A DNA stretch of 64,000 bases from Xanthomonas arboricola pv. populi (GTDB lineage Bacteria > Pseudomonadota > Gammaproteobacteria > Xanthomonadales > Xanthomonadaceae), in assembly GCF_002939945.1 (NCBI RefSeq), contig NZ_MDEB01000001.1, positions 981,606 through 1,045,605 on the forward strand, written 5' to 3'. The position numbers and the translations under genes are program-made. A model generated the notes under the pieces. It had not been told where the DNA came from and ran no database searches. It saw only the letters and a list, made by a program, of their open reading frames with translations. Of the stretch, positions 23,634-32,553 are shown one piece after another (positions within the stretch are counted from its first letter, which is position 1; every line of letters starts with the position of its first letter).

Positions 23634-26066
23634 GTGCGCCGAGTTCTCCGCCTGCTGCCCCTGCCTTTGAGCATCGCCATCTGCCTACCGGCCATGGCTG
23701 CCGACAAGCCGTTGAACTGGGGACTGTGCCCGGCCGTGGATCCGCTGCCGGGCTTCGACGGCGCCCCCGCCGCCGATGCCAAGGCCGCCGAGATGCGCCA
23801 GCAGTTGCCGACCGACATCGAAGGCGACCAGCTGTCCGGCACCAGCACCACCCCTCAGTACCAGGGCAATGTGGCGCTCAAGCGCGGCGACCAGTTCCTG
23901 GGCGCGGACAACCTGCGCATGGATACCGAGACCGGCAACTACATCGCCGAAGGCAATGTCCGCTATCAGGACACCTCCTTCCGCATGGTCGCCGACCGCG
24001 CCGAAGGCAATCAGGACACCGACGCCCACAAGGTCACCAACATCCAGTACCAGCTGGTGGACCGGCGCGGCAACGGTGCCGCGGATTCGGTGGATCTGCA
24101 GGGCCAGGTCGGGCAGATGCACCGTTCGACCTATACCACCTGCGATCCCTCGCAGCCGATCTGGCGGGTACGCGCGCCGGAGATCGACGTCGACAACGAA
24201 GAAGGCTTCGGCACCGCACGCAACGCCGTGCTGCAGATCGGCAAGGTGCCGGTGCTGTATTTCCCGTGGTTCAAGTTCCCGATCGACGATCGTCGCCAGA
24301 CCGGCCTGCTGTTCCCGCAGTTCGGCCTGTCCGGCCGCAACGGCTTCGACTACCTGCAGCCGATCTACCTGAACCTGGCGCCGAACTACGACGCGACCCT
24401 GCTGCCGCGCTACATGAGCAAGCGCGGTTTCATGTTCGGCACCGAGTTCCGCTATCTGTACGAAAATGGTCGCGGCGAGATCACCGGCAACTATCTGCCC
24501 AACGACAAGTTGCGCGACAAGGACCGTGGCAGCGTCTTCTACAGCGGCTACCATGACATCGACAAATATTGGCAGGCGCGCAGCAGCATCTCCTGGGTCA
24601 GCGATACGCGCTATGTGGAAGACTTCACCAGCCGCCTGAACGGCATGGGCTCGGCCTCCAGCCTGCAGAGCACCGTGGGCATCTACGGCACCGGCGAGAC
24701 CTGGACCGCCGGCCTGATGGCGGATCGCTGGCAGCTTACCGACTACACCCTGGACGAGCAGTCGCTGCCCTACAACCGCCAGCCGCGCGCGTATTTCACC
24801 TGGGACAAGCCGTTCGGCATCTTCGAGGCGGGCGTGTATGCCGAAGCGGTGCGGTTCACTCACGATGATTCTTACTTCGTCAGGCCCCCGTTGAGCGGGA
24901 GCACCAGCGGTAATGACGATGACGACGATTATGTCCGCACCAACATCCGCAACAAGGAGTACGGCAGCGGGTCGCGCCTTGACATCAAGCCCTACATCTC
25001 GATGCCGTTGTCCGGCGCAGCCTGGTTCTTCACCCCGACCGTGGCATGGCGCTACACCACGTATCAGCTGGATTCGACGTTGGCCAACACCGCGCCGCTG
25101 ACCGGTGATCGTTCCCCCTCGCGCAGCCTGCCGATCGCCTCGCTGGACGCCGGCCTGTATTTCGACCGCGAGACCTCGCTGTTCGGTACCAACTATCTCA
25201 ATACGCTGGAACCGCGGATGTACTACCTGTACGTGCCGTACCGCGACCAGGACGACCTGCCGGTCTTCGATACGCGTCCGTTCACCTTCAGCTACGGGCA
25301 GCTGTTTCGTGACTCGCGTTACACCGGTGCCGACCGTCAGAACGATGCCAACCAGCTGACCCTGGCGGTGACCTCGCGCTGGCTGCGCCAGGACGATGGT
25401 CGCGAGAAGTTGTCGCTGAGTGCAGGCCAGATCCTGTACTTCAACGATTCGCTGGTCACCATCAACAACAGCACCAATTCGGCCGCCGGCAGCGAACAAC
25501 CCATCGAGCAGGGCAAGTCCGCCTGGGTGGCCGATGCCAACTACATGATCAACGACCGCTGGTCGATGGGTGCCACGTATCAGTGGAACCCCAACTCGCG
25601 CAAGGAAGATCTGGCCAGCCTGCGCACGCGCTATCTGCTCAATAACGACGGCATCATCAATCTGGCGTATCGCTATCGCCGCAATCCGACCAATAACAGC
25701 GACCAGCTCGAGCAGGCCGACTTCTCGTTCCTGTACCCGATCAACCCCACCTGGAGTGCGGTCGGCCGCTATTACTACTCGCTGCTGGATCGCAAACCGC
25801 TGGAGATGATCGGCGGCGTGCAGTGGGACAGCTGCTGCCTGGCGGTGCGCGCGCTGGTGCGCCGGTTCGTGCGCAACCGCGATGGCGAGATGGACAATTC
25901 CATCCAGTTCGAGTTCGTATTGAAGGGCCTGAGCTCGTTCGGCCAGAACACGGACCGCACTTTGCGCCGTGCTATTCTCGGCTATTACCGCGACGACCTG
26001 TACCTGGTCCCGCCCAGCAACACCACGACTAATCCGGACGATTACGATCCGAACTTGATTCCATGA
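23634..26066 (+). CDS. lptD: LPS-assembly protein LptD
   Basis: 810 residues if translation starts at GTG 23634 (RRVLRLLPLPLSIAICLPAM is then the signal peptide); a TTG at 23577 is less likely. The N-terminal beta-jellyroll (about 60-200) includes YQGNVALKRGDQFLGADNLR and GNYIAEGNVRYQD, followed by GKVPVLYFPWFKFPIDDRR and a long 26-strand barrel ending in GLSSFGQNTDRTLRRAILGY. A Cys pair (SCC near residue 733) and an early Cys (GLC, about 31) could form the inter-domain disulfides. LptD with LptE inserts LPS into the outer leaflet. First gene of the conserved lptD-surA-pdxA-rsmA-apaG-apaH block. Confidence 0.93.
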   Translation: MRRVLRLLPLPLSIAICLPAMAADKPLNWGLCPAVDPLPGFDGAPAADAKAAEMRQQLPTDIEGDQLSGTSTTPQYQGNVALKRGDQFLGADNLRMDTETGNYIAEGNVRYQDTSFRMVADRAEGNQDTDAHKVTNIQYQLVDRRGNGAADSVDLQGQVGQMHRSTYTTCDPSQPIWRVRAPEIDVDNEEGFGTARNAVLQIGKVPVLYFPWFKFPIDDRRQTGLLFPQFGLSGRNGFDYLQPIYLNLAPNYDATLLPRYMSKRGFMFGTEFRYLYENGRGEITGNYLPNDKLRDKDRGSVFYSGYHDIDKYWQARSSISWVSDTRYVEDFTSRLNGMGSASSLQSTVGIYGTGETWTAGLMADRWQLTDYTLDEQSLPYNRQPRAYFTWDKPFGIFEAGVYAEAVRFTHDDSYFVRPPLSGSTSGNDDDDDYVRTNIRNKEYGSGSRLDIKPYISMPLSGAAWFFTPTVAWRYTTYQLDSTLANTAPLTGDRSPSRSLPIASLDAGLYFDRETSLFGTNYLNTLEPRMYYLYVPYRDQDDLPVFDTRPFTFSYGQLFRDSRYTGADRQNDANQLTLAVTSRWLRQDDGREKLSLSAGQILYFNDSLVTINNSTNSAAGSEQPIEQGKSAWVADANYMINDRWSMGATYQWNPNSRKEDLASLRTRYLLNNDGIINLAYRYRRNPTNNSDQLEQADFSFLYPINPTWSAVGRYYYSLLDRKPLEMIGGVQWDSCCLAVRALVRRFVRNRDGEMDNSIQFEFVLKGLSSFGQNTDRTLRRAILGYYRDDLYLVPPSNTTTNPDDYDPNLIP

Positions 26067-27463
26067 CCAAGCCTTTCTCTGTTGTTCTCGCCTCGCTGCT
26101 GGTACTCACCAGCACGCTCTCGCCGTTGGCCTCGGCGCAGCAATCCCAGCCGCTGGATCGCATTGCCGCCATCGTCGATGAAGACGTGGTGTTGCAGAGC
26201 GAACTCGATCGCGCCGTGCGCAACGTCAAGTCGCAGTACGCCGGCCGGGAAAACCAGCTGCCGCCGGACGATGTCCTGCAGCGTCAGGTGCTCGAGCGTC
26301 TGGTCCTGGTCAAATTGCAGGTCGGCCGCGCCGACGGCAGCGGTATCCGCGTCAGCGACGAGGAACTCAACCGCGCCATCGCCAGCATCGCCCAGCAGAA
26401 CGGCACTACCGTGGACGGCTTGCGTCAAAAGCTGGCGGCAGACGGCATGGGCTATGGCGACTTCCGCGCCTCGGTGCGCGACGAAATCATCGTGCAGCGC
26501 CTGCGTCAGAGCTTCGCGCAGAGCCGCATCAGCGTGAGCGAAGGTGAAGTGGACACAGCGCTGGCGCAGCAGGCCACCACCGGCAGCCAATATCACCTGG
26601 CGCACATCCTGGTCGGCCTGCCGGAAGGCGCGACGGCCGATCAGATCGCCACCGGCCAGAAAAAGGTCGATGGCGTGAAGGCATTGATCGACAAGGGCGA
26701 GCTGGACTTCTCGGCAGCGGCAGTGCGGTATTCCGACAGCCCGAATGCGCTGGAAGGCGGCGACCTGGGCTGGCGCAGCCTGGACGAAATCCCGAACGCA
26801 TTCGCCCAGCTGATCCGCGACATGCAGCCTGGCCAGATCGCCGGTCCGCTGCGTGGTCCGAGCGGTTTCCAGTTGCTCAAGCTGGTGGAAATGCGCGACG
26901 CCAATGCCGGCGGCGAAAAGAAGCTGGTCACCGAATACAACGCGCGCCACATCCTGGTGCGCATCGGCGACAACCAGACCGAGGCCCAGGCCAAGGCCAA
27001 GATCGACACGCTGCGTGCGCGCATCACCGGCGGCGCCGATTTCCAGGCCACCGCCAAGGAGTCCTCCGAAGACACCAACAGCCGTGGTCAGGGTGGCGAT
27101 CTGGGCTGGTTCCCGGCCGATGCGTTCGGCCCGGACTTCGGCAAGCAGGTCGAAGGCCTGGCCGACGGCGCGGTGTCCGAACCGTTCCGCACCCAGGCGG
27201 GTTGGCACATCGTGCAGCGCGTGGGTAGCCGTCAGACCGACGTCAGTGCCGAAAGCCAGCGTGCGCAGATCCGTGAAACGATCGGCCGTCGCAAGCTGGA
27301 AGAAGAGTACAACCGCTACCTGCAGGAACTGCGTGGCGAAGCGTATGTGAGCTTCCGCACCGGCGACCGCGCCGATGGCGATGCCAGCGCTGCGCCAGCC
27401 AAGCCCGCCGACCCTGCGGCGCCTGCCGCACCGACGCCGCCGCCGGCACAGCCGACGCGCTGA
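26063..27463 (+). CDS. surA: Periplasmic chaperone / peptidyl-prolyl isomerase SurA
   Basis: 466 residues; ATG 26063 overlaps the lptD stop (ATGA). Signal peptide MTKPFSVVLASLLVLTSTLS ends near ASAQ. The SurA N-domain (DRIAAIVDEDVVLQSELDRA, NGTTVDGLRQKLAADGMGYG) is followed by two parvulin domains: one around YHLAHILVGLPEGATADQ to GDLGWRSLDEIPNAFAQLI, the second around ARHILVRIGDNQTEAQAKAK to GDLGWFPADAFGPDFGKQV. A Pro/Ala-rich tail (about 440-466) is unusual in length. It folds outer-membrane proteins, including LptD. Confidence 0.95.
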   Translation: MTKPFSVVLASLLVLTSTLSPLASAQQSQPLDRIAAIVDEDVVLQSELDRAVRNVKSQYAGRENQLPPDDVLQRQVLERLVLVKLQVGRADGSGIRVSDEELNRAIASIAQQNGTTVDGLRQKLAADGMGYGDFRASVRDEIIVQRLRQSFAQSRISVSEGEVDTALAQQATTGSQYHLAHILVGLPEGATADQIATGQKKVDGVKALIDKGELDFSAAAVRYSDSPNALEGGDLGWRSLDEIPNAFAQLIRDMQPGQIAGPLRGPSGFQLLKLVEMRDANAGGEKKLVTEYNARHILVRIGDNQTEAQAKAKIDTLRARITGGADFQATAKESSEDTNSRGQGGDLGWFPADAFGPDFGKQVEGLADGAVSEPFRTQAGWHIVQRVGSRQTDVSAESQRAQIRETIGRRKLEEEYNRYLQELRGEAYVSFRTGDRADGDASAAPAKPADPAAPAAPTPPPAQPTR

Positions 27464-27467
27464 TTCG

Positions 27468-28436
27468 ATGCTCCCGTCGCTCGCGCTGGTGCCAGGCGAG
27501 CCGGCCGGGATCGGGCCGGAACTGTGCGTCCGGCTCGCCCAGCGGCCGCGCTCCGACGCCCACCTGATCGCCTACGCCGATCCGGACACCCTGCACAGCG
27601 CCGCAAAGGCGCTGTCTTTGTCTGTGCGGCTGCTCGATCCGGATCAGCGCGCGCATGCCCCCGGCGACCTGCCGCTGCATCCGATTCGCCAAGCCGTGCC
27701 TACACGTTTCGGCACCGCAGACCCCGCCAATGCGGCAGCGGTCATTACCGGCCTGCGCGGCGCTGCCGGCGACTGCCTGTCCGGCAAGCTGCAGGGCATC
27801 GTCACCGGCCCGGTGCACAAGGCAGTGATCAATGCCGGCGGCATCCCCTACACCGGCACCACCGAGCTGTTGGCTGAACAGGCGGGCTGCCAGGTGGTGA
27901 TGATGCTGGCCAATGCCATCGTGCGCGTCGCCCTGGTAACCACCCATTTGCCGCTACGCGCAGTGGCAGATGCGATCACCGCCGACGCCGTTGCGCGCTG
28001 CCTGCGCATCACCGACGCCGCGATGCGACGCGACTTCGGCCTGGAACGCCCCCGCATCGCGGTGCTTGGCCTCAACCCGCATGCCGGCGAAGACGGGCAC
28101 CTGGGCCGCGAGGAACTGGACATCATCATCCCGGTGCTGGAGCAGCTACGCGGCGACGGCATGCAGCTGATCGGCCCGCTGCCGGCCGACACCGCATTTT
28201 TGCCGCAGAAGCTCACCGGTTTCGATGCAGTGGTGGCGATGTATCACGACCAGGGCCTGCCGGTGCTCAAGTACAGCGGCTTCGAGCAGGCGGTCAACAT
28301 CACGCTCGGCCTGCCCTATCCGCGCGTGGCGGTCGATCATGGCACCGCGCTGGAACTGGCCGGGCGCGGGATCGCCGACCCGTCCAGCCTGATGGCGGCC
28401 ACCGACCTGTGCGCGCGTCTGGCAGCACGCGGCTGA
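27468..28436 (+). CDS. pdxA: 4-Hydroxythreonine-4-phosphate dehydrogenase PdxA
   Basis: 322 residues from ATG 27468, four bases after the surA stop. Recognisable signatures: LALVPGEPAGIGPELCVRLA at residues 5-24, GIVTGPVHKAVINAGGIPYT, YTGTTELLAEQAGC, LGLNPHAGEDGHLGREE and VAMYHDQGLPVLKYSGFEQ with metal-binding His residues. It oxidises 4-phosphohydroxy-L-threonine in DXP-dependent pyridoxal phosphate synthesis. Position third in the operon is the same as in E. coli. Confidence 0.95.
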   Translation: MLPSLALVPGEPAGIGPELCVRLAQRPRSDAHLIAYADPDTLHSAAKALSLSVRLLDPDQRAHAPGDLPLHPIRQAVPTRFGTADPANAAAVITGLRGAAGDCLSGKLQGIVTGPVHKAVINAGGIPYTGTTELLAEQAGCQVVMMLANAIVRVALVTTHLPLRAVADAITADAVARCLRITDAAMRRDFGLERPRIAVLGLNPHAGEDGHLGREELDIIIPVLEQLRGDGMQLIGPLPADTAFLPQKLTGFDAVVAMYHDQGLPVLKYSGFEQAVNITLGLPYPRVAVDHGTALELAGRGIADPSSLMAATDLCARLAARG

Positions 28437-28550
28437 GCGAGGGGCGATTGCCGCGTTGGACGGTGCGCAGCGTGCACGCAGCCCATCTGTCGTGTCTTGC
28501 AGGCACGTAACCGGCGCCGCGTGCAGGCGCTGCCACGTTAAACTGCGCGC

Positions 28551-29339
28551 ATGAATCATTCTTTCAGCGCACCGGCCAAGAAGTCGCTTGGCCAGCACTT
28601 TCTTGCCGACCGGTATTACATCGACCGCATCGTGCAGGCGGTGGACCCGCGCGCCGGCCAGCACCTGGTCGAAATCGGCCCTGGTCAGGGCGCGATCACC
28701 TTTCCGCTGCTGCGCAAGCACGGCGCACTGACCGTGATCGAATTCGACCGCGACCTGATCGCACCATTGACCGATGCCGCCGCACCGATCGGTGCGCTGA
28801 GCATCATCCATCGCGATGTGCTCAGTGTGGATTTCACCGCGCTGGCCGATGGCACGCCGATCCGGCTGGTCGGCAACCTGCCCTACAACATCTCCTCGCC
28901 GATCCTGTTCCATGCGCTGGACCATGCCGCAGCGGTGGCCGACATGCACTTCATGCTGCAAAAGGAAGTGGTCGACCGCATGGCCGCCGGCCCCGGCAGC
29001 AAGGTGTACGGGCGCTTGAGCGTGATGCTGCAGGCGTACTGCGAGGTGACCGCGCTGTTCGTGGTGCCGCCGGGCGCGTTCCGGCCGCCACCGAAGGTGG
29101 ACTCGGCGGTGGTACGGCTGGTGCCGCGCGATCCGGCCACGGTGCTGATCAGGGATCGGCGGCGGTTTGCCGACGTGGTGCGCGCCGGCTTCGGCCAGCG
29201 TCGCAAGACCCTGCGCAATGCCTTGTCCAGCGTCTGCGAGCCCGCCCATTTCGAGGCCGCGCAGGTGCGCCCGGATGCACGCGCCGAACAACTCGAGGTC
29301 GCGGATTTCATCCGTCTGGCCAATGTCGAGCCGGCTTGA
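28551..29339 (+). CDS. rsmA: 16S rRNA dimethyladenosine transferase RsmA (KsgA)
   Basis: 262 residues. FSAPAKKSLGQHFLADRYY begins the protein; SAM motif I is LVEIGPGQGAITFPLLRKHG, and the catalytic NLPY motif is in IRLVGNLPYNISSPILFHAL at about residues 103-122. PPGAFRPPPKVDSAVVRLVP and GFGQRRKTLRNALS are also family hallmarks. It dimethylates two adjacent adenines (A1518, A1519) in 16S rRNA during small-subunit maturation. Fourth in the lptD operon; the 114-base gap before it could hold a secondary promoter. Confidence 0.96.
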   Translation: MNHSFSAPAKKSLGQHFLADRYYIDRIVQAVDPRAGQHLVEIGPGQGAITFPLLRKHGALTVIEFDRDLIAPLTDAAAPIGALSIIHRDVLSVDFTALADGTPIRLVGNLPYNISSPILFHALDHAAAVADMHFMLQKEVVDRMAAGPGSKVYGRLSVMLQAYCEVTALFVVPPGAFRPPPKVDSAVVRLVPRDPATVLIRDRRRFADVVRAGFGQRRKTLRNALSSVCEPAHFEAAQVRPDARAEQLEVADFIRLANVEPA

Positions 29340-29375
29340 GCGCCGCTCCCACACGGTTTTCTTTAGACTTTCCGC

Positions 29376-29759
29376 ATGCACGATGATCCGCGCTACCGGG
29401 TCGAGGTCGAGGTGTCGCCCCGCTTCCTCGCCCATCAATCGACCCCCGACGAAGGCCGCTATGCCTTCGCCTACAGCATCCGCATCCAGAACGCGGGTGC
29501 CGTGCCTGCGCGCCTGGTCGCACGCCACTGGCAGATCACCGACGCCAACGGACGCACCGAACGGGTGGATGGCGAAGGCGTGGTCGGTGAGCAACCCTGG
29601 CTGCGTCCCGGCGAGGCGTTCAGTTACACCTCCGGTGTGCTGCTGGAGACCGAGCAGGGACAGATGCAAGGTCACTACGACATGGTGGCCGACGATGGCA
29701 CCGAATTCACCGCCCCGATCGCCGCCTTCGTGCTGAGCGTACCCAGGACACTGCACTGA
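29376..29759 (+). CDS. apaG: ApaG domain protein
   Basis: 127 residues, the full ApaG length: [79 protein letters not shown] and [20 protein letters not shown] match the fibronectin-III-like fold. Its biochemical role is not settled; it is linked by genetics to Co2+ resistance, and a related fold occurs in eukaryotic F-box proteins. 36 bases after rsmA and 28 before apaH. Confidence 0.95.
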   Translation: MHDDPRYRVEVEVSPRFLAHQSTPDEGRYAFAYSIRIQNAGAVPARLVARHWQITDANGRTERVDGEGVVGEQPWLRPGEAFSYTSGVLLETEQGQMQGHYDMVADDGTEFTAPIAAFVLSVPRTLH

Positions 29760-29787
29760 TGGATGCTGGACTGATGGAGCGCACGCG

Positions 29788-30747
29788 ATGAGCGTCTGGG
29801 CAATTGGCGATCTGCAGGGGTGTTACGACATCACCCAGCGCCTGCTGGAAAAAATCAACTTCGACCCCGCGCAGGACACGTTGTGGTTCTGCGGCGATCT
29901 GGTCAACCGCGGCGGTCAATCGCTGGAAACGCTGCGTCTGGTGCATTCGCTGCGTGCGCATAGCGCGGTGGTGCTGGGTAACCATGATCTGTCGCTGCTG
30001 GCGATCGGCGCGCGTTCGGAAGAGGAACAGCGCAAGGTCAATCCGGATCTGCTGCGCATCGTGCTGGCCGAAGACCGCGACCTGCTGCTCGACTGGCTGC
30101 GGATGCAGAAGCTGGCGCACGTGGACCGTGAGCTGGGCTGGATGATGATCCATGCCGGACTGGCGCCGAAGTGGACCACGCAGATGGCCGAGAAACATGC
30201 ACGCGAGGTCGAGCAGCAACTGCAGGGCGGCGGCTATCGCAAACTGCTGCGCAACATGTACGGCGATCAGCCAGGCTGGTCGCCGGGCCTGAGCGGGTAC
30301 GACCGCAGCCGCGCGATCATCAACCTGTTCACGCGCATGCGCTATTGCACCCCGCGCGGGCGCATCGCCACCGACGACAAGGGCACGCCGGGTACCCAGG
30401 CGCAAGGCCTGTATCCGTGGTTCGAAGTGCCGGGCCGGGTCGAGCGCGATCTCAAGATCGTCTGCGGGCATTGGTCCGCGCTTGGGCTGACCATCACCCA
30501 GGGGGTGCACGCCATCGATACCGGTGCGGTGTGGGGCGGCAAGCTCACCGCCCTGCAGTTGGATACCGACGAACTGCGCGTGGTGCAGGTGCCGGGAATC
30601 CCGATCACGCAGCCAACACAGAGCGCGCAGCGCAACCGGCCGCCGCGCCGGCGTCAACGCCAGCGGGGTGGTGGCGACAACCCGAACGCGAACGCAAGTG
30701 CTCCCACTGCTCCGAATACGGCGCCACCCGCTCCCGCTGCAGACTGA
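29788..30747 (+). CDS. apaH: Symmetrical bis(5'-nucleosyl)-tetraphosphatase ApaH
   Basis: 319 residues. The metallophosphatase motifs are MSVWAIGDLQGCYDITQRLL (GDxxG), LWFCGDLVNRGGQSLETLR (GDxVxRG), VVLGNHDLSLLAIG (GNHD) and MMIHAGLAPKW. It splits Ap4A and also decaps Np4-capped RNA in bacteria. About 50 C-terminal residues beyond the catalytic core are Arg-, Gln-, Pro- and Ala-rich (RNRPPRRRQRQRGGG), absent from E. coli ApaH as I recall, and basic enough to touch nucleic acid. Last gene of the operon; a hairpin follows at 30757-30791. Confidence 0.94.
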   Translation: MSVWAIGDLQGCYDITQRLLEKINFDPAQDTLWFCGDLVNRGGQSLETLRLVHSLRAHSAVVLGNHDLSLLAIGARSEEEQRKVNPDLLRIVLAEDRDLLLDWLRMQKLAHVDRELGWMMIHAGLAPKWTTQMAEKHAREVEQQLQGGGYRKLLRNMYGDQPGWSPGLSGYDRSRAIINLFTRMRYCTPRGRIATDDKGTPGTQAQGLYPWFEVPGRVERDLKIVCGHWSALGLTITQGVHAIDTGAVWGGKLTALQLDTDELRVVQVPGIPITQPTQSAQRNRPPRRRQRQRGGGDNPNANASAPTAPNTAPPAPAAD

Positions 30748-30756
30748 GCAGCGGGC

Positions 30757-30791
30757 CTGGTCGGCATACGGGTAGCAGCATGCCGAGCCAG
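30757..30791. terminator. Stem-loop between convergent apaH and sfnG
   Basis: CTGGTCGGCAT (30757-30767) can pair with ATGCCGAGCCAG (30780-30791), 11 base pairs with one bulged G, around a 12-base loop. It lies 10 bases after the apaH stop, before the convergent sfnG. No T-run follows. Position fits a shared terminator. Confidence 0.45.
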
Positions 30792-30829
30792 TGCCTCGGC
30801 GAGCGCGCCTCAACGTTAGCGCGCAGTCG

Positions 30830-31933
30830 CTACGCGACTGGCACGCCCGCACGTTCGGCTTCCAGCGCGCGTACGCGCGGCAGGACTTCGCGGCCGAAGT
30901 ATTCGACTTCCTCGATGAAGTGCAGGAAGCCGCACAGCACCAAATCCACGCCCACGTCCTGCAGGGCGAGGATGCGTTCGGCGATCTGCTGCGGGGTGCC
31001 GATCAGATTGGTGCGAAAGCCATCGTTGTACTGCACCAGATCCTCGAACGTGGAGGTAGCCCAATTGCCTTGGCCTTCCGGAGATGCCTGCCCAGCCTGA
31101 CGCGCGGCATCCCCGAACGCATTGACCGCATCGACATGCGCATGCGCGATGATCTCCTGCAGCACGGCCTTAGCCTGCGCTTCAGTGTCGCGCGCGATGA
31201 CGAACGCATTGACGCCGACTCTGACGGTGTGACCGTTGGCTGCCGCCTTGGTCTGGATGTCGTCGATCTGCAGCCGTAACTGCTCGGGCGTATTGCCGTT
31301 GGTGAAGTACCAGTCCGACACGCTGGCTGCATTGTCGCGCGCCGCGCGCGAACTGCCGCCCTGGAAGATCTCCGGATGCGGTTTCTGCAGCGGTTTGGGA
31401 CTGAGCGTGTAATCGTTGAAACGATAGAAATCGCCGTGGAAACTAAAACTATCCTGGGTCCATATCCCCTTGAGCACCTGGATGAATTCCTTGGAACGGC
31501 GATAGCGTTCGTCGTGTTCCAGCCAGGGCTCGCCGATGGCCAAGAACTCGCCCTTGAACCAGCCGCTGACCACGTTGATGGCGATGCGGCCGTTGCTGAT
31601 GTGATCGATGGTGGCGATCTGCTTGGCCACCACCGCCGGCGTCCACGGCCCGGGCAGGATCGCGGCCAGCACCTTTAACCGCGTGGTGGCGTGCAGCAAG
31701 GCCTGGCTGAAAGACACCGACTCGTGTTGATGCTCAGCGCCATAACCGGCGGTGAAACGGATCTGGGTGAGCGCGTAGTCGAAACCGGCATGCTCGGCCG
31801 CCTGCGCCAGGCGCACGTTGTAGTCCAGACGCCAGTCGGTGCGCTGCGGGATCGTGCTGACGACCAGCCCACCACTGACATTGGGCACCCAGTAGGCAAA
31901 CGTCAGCGGATTGGTTTTGCTCGAATGGCTCAT
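30830..31933 (-). CDS. sfnG: FMNH2-dependent dimethylsulfone monooxygenase SfnG-like
   Basis: 367 residues from ATG 31933, with TGAGGAA six bases upstream. Bacterial-luciferase fold: LTFAYWVPNVSGGLVVSTIP at the start is typical of SfnG, then RTDWRLDYNVRLAQAAEHAG, GYGAEHQHESVSFSQAL, TIDHISNGRIAINVVSGWFK and PEIFQGGSSRAARDNAASVS. SfnG oxidises dimethylsulfone to methanesulfinate, which the neighbouring SsuD/reductase system can take further. It diverges from the FMN reductase gene across 620 bases carrying sigma-54 promoter signals. Confidence 0.88.
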   Translation of the reverse strand: MSHSSKTNPLTFAYWVPNVSGGLVVSTIPQRTDWRLDYNVRLAQAAEHAGFDYALTQIRFTAGYGAEHQHESVSFSQALLHATTRLKVLAAILPGPWTPAVVAKQIATIDHISNGRIAINVVSGWFKGEFLAIGEPWLEHDERYRRSKEFIQVLKGIWTQDSFSFHGDFYRFNDYTLSPKPLQKPHPEIFQGGSSRAARDNAASVSDWYFTNGNTPEQLRLQIDDIQTKAAANGHTVRVGVNAFVIARDTEAQAKAVLQEIIAHAHVDAVNAFGDAARQAGQASPEGQGNWATSTFEDLVQYNDGFRTNLIGTPQQIAERILALQDVGVDLVLCGFLHFIEEVEYFGREVLPRVRALEAERAGVPVA

Positions 31934-32104
31934 TGCGAATTCCTCAGAAAGAGACGTGGGATCGGGCAGCGAACGTAAGGTGGCGTCGCGCATGACGCGC
32001 TGGACCGGACTGCCATGTCGAAACTGCAGCGATCGCGAAAAAGCGATGAATCAGTGCCGACGTTCCAAGCGCATTGGAATGCGTTGCGCTGCGGCCACAC
32101 TGCA

Positions 32105-32120
32105 CGCACATCGCGTGCCA
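32105..32120 (-). promoter_or_regulatory. Candidate sigma-54 promoter for sfnG
   Basis: Read on the minus strand: TGGCACGCGATGTGCG, with GG at 32119-32118 and GC at 32107-32106, spaced by exactly 10 bases. The -24 half is perfect; the -12 half is GTGC instead of TTGC. It is about 172 bases upstream of the sfnG ATG, leaving a long 5' leader. Confidence 0.45.
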
Positions 32121-32504
32121 TCGCCAGCGAGACACGAAATCAGCGCATGCAGGTCGTGGGGCGTCGGTAAAACCCACTGAATCCAGCACACCCTTCGCAA
32201 CTTTCTGCAAAAAACTGCTGCTTCGATGTTTCTGCACAAACATTTTCTGCGCCGTTATATCTGCACGCACTTTCGTCATGACATAAACGCCATGAGCTGC
32301 GATGGCCAAATCGAAAACTAAGGCGAATTACCGGATTTTTCATCAAGACATTCTCAAATCTGATAAGCCTTGCGTGCATTTGAAGGCTGCGCACCATTGC
32401 CATGTCTGGCGGCGTGCAGTCAGATGGAATGCCCCGCTGTCGATACAGAAACAGTGTCGAGGCATCGTTTTTTGTTTCTGCAGCAACACTGTTGCTATCC
32501 GGAT

Positions 32505-32520
32505 GGCACGGACATTGCGT
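32505..32520 (+). promoter_or_regulatory. Sigma-54 (-24/-12) promoter before the FMN reductase gene
   Basis: TGGCACGGACATTGCG: GG at 32506-32507 and GC at 32518-32519 with 10 bases between, matching TGGCACG-N4-TTGCW except for the last base. Transcription should begin near 32531, about 23 bases before ATG 32554. A SfnR-like sigma-54 activator is encoded at the other end of this cluster. Confidence 0.75.
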
Positions 32521-32553
32521 TGCCATCAGACACCGCCACCACAGGACCCACGC

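Larger units (their letters stand above)
31934..32553. other. 620-bp divergent regulatory gap
   Basis: No convincing gene lies here. The stretch about 32180-32370 is unusually AT-rich for this window. It holds one sigma-54-like site for each flanking gene (32105-32120 on the minus strand, 32505-32520 on the plus). The 200-400 bases between them are the expected place for upstream activator sites, though I could not define a repeated enhancer motif by eye. Confidence 0.6.

Noticed and set aside
23685-25499. A 604-codon minus-strand frame opposite lptD
   Set aside because: Low-complexity His/Arg/Val-rich translation typical of the reverse frame of a barrel protein; lptD itself is certain.
32302-32553. 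N-terminal extension of the FMN reductase
   Set aside because: In frame, but it crosses the sigma-54 promoter and would precede the flavodoxin start by 84 residues without similarity.
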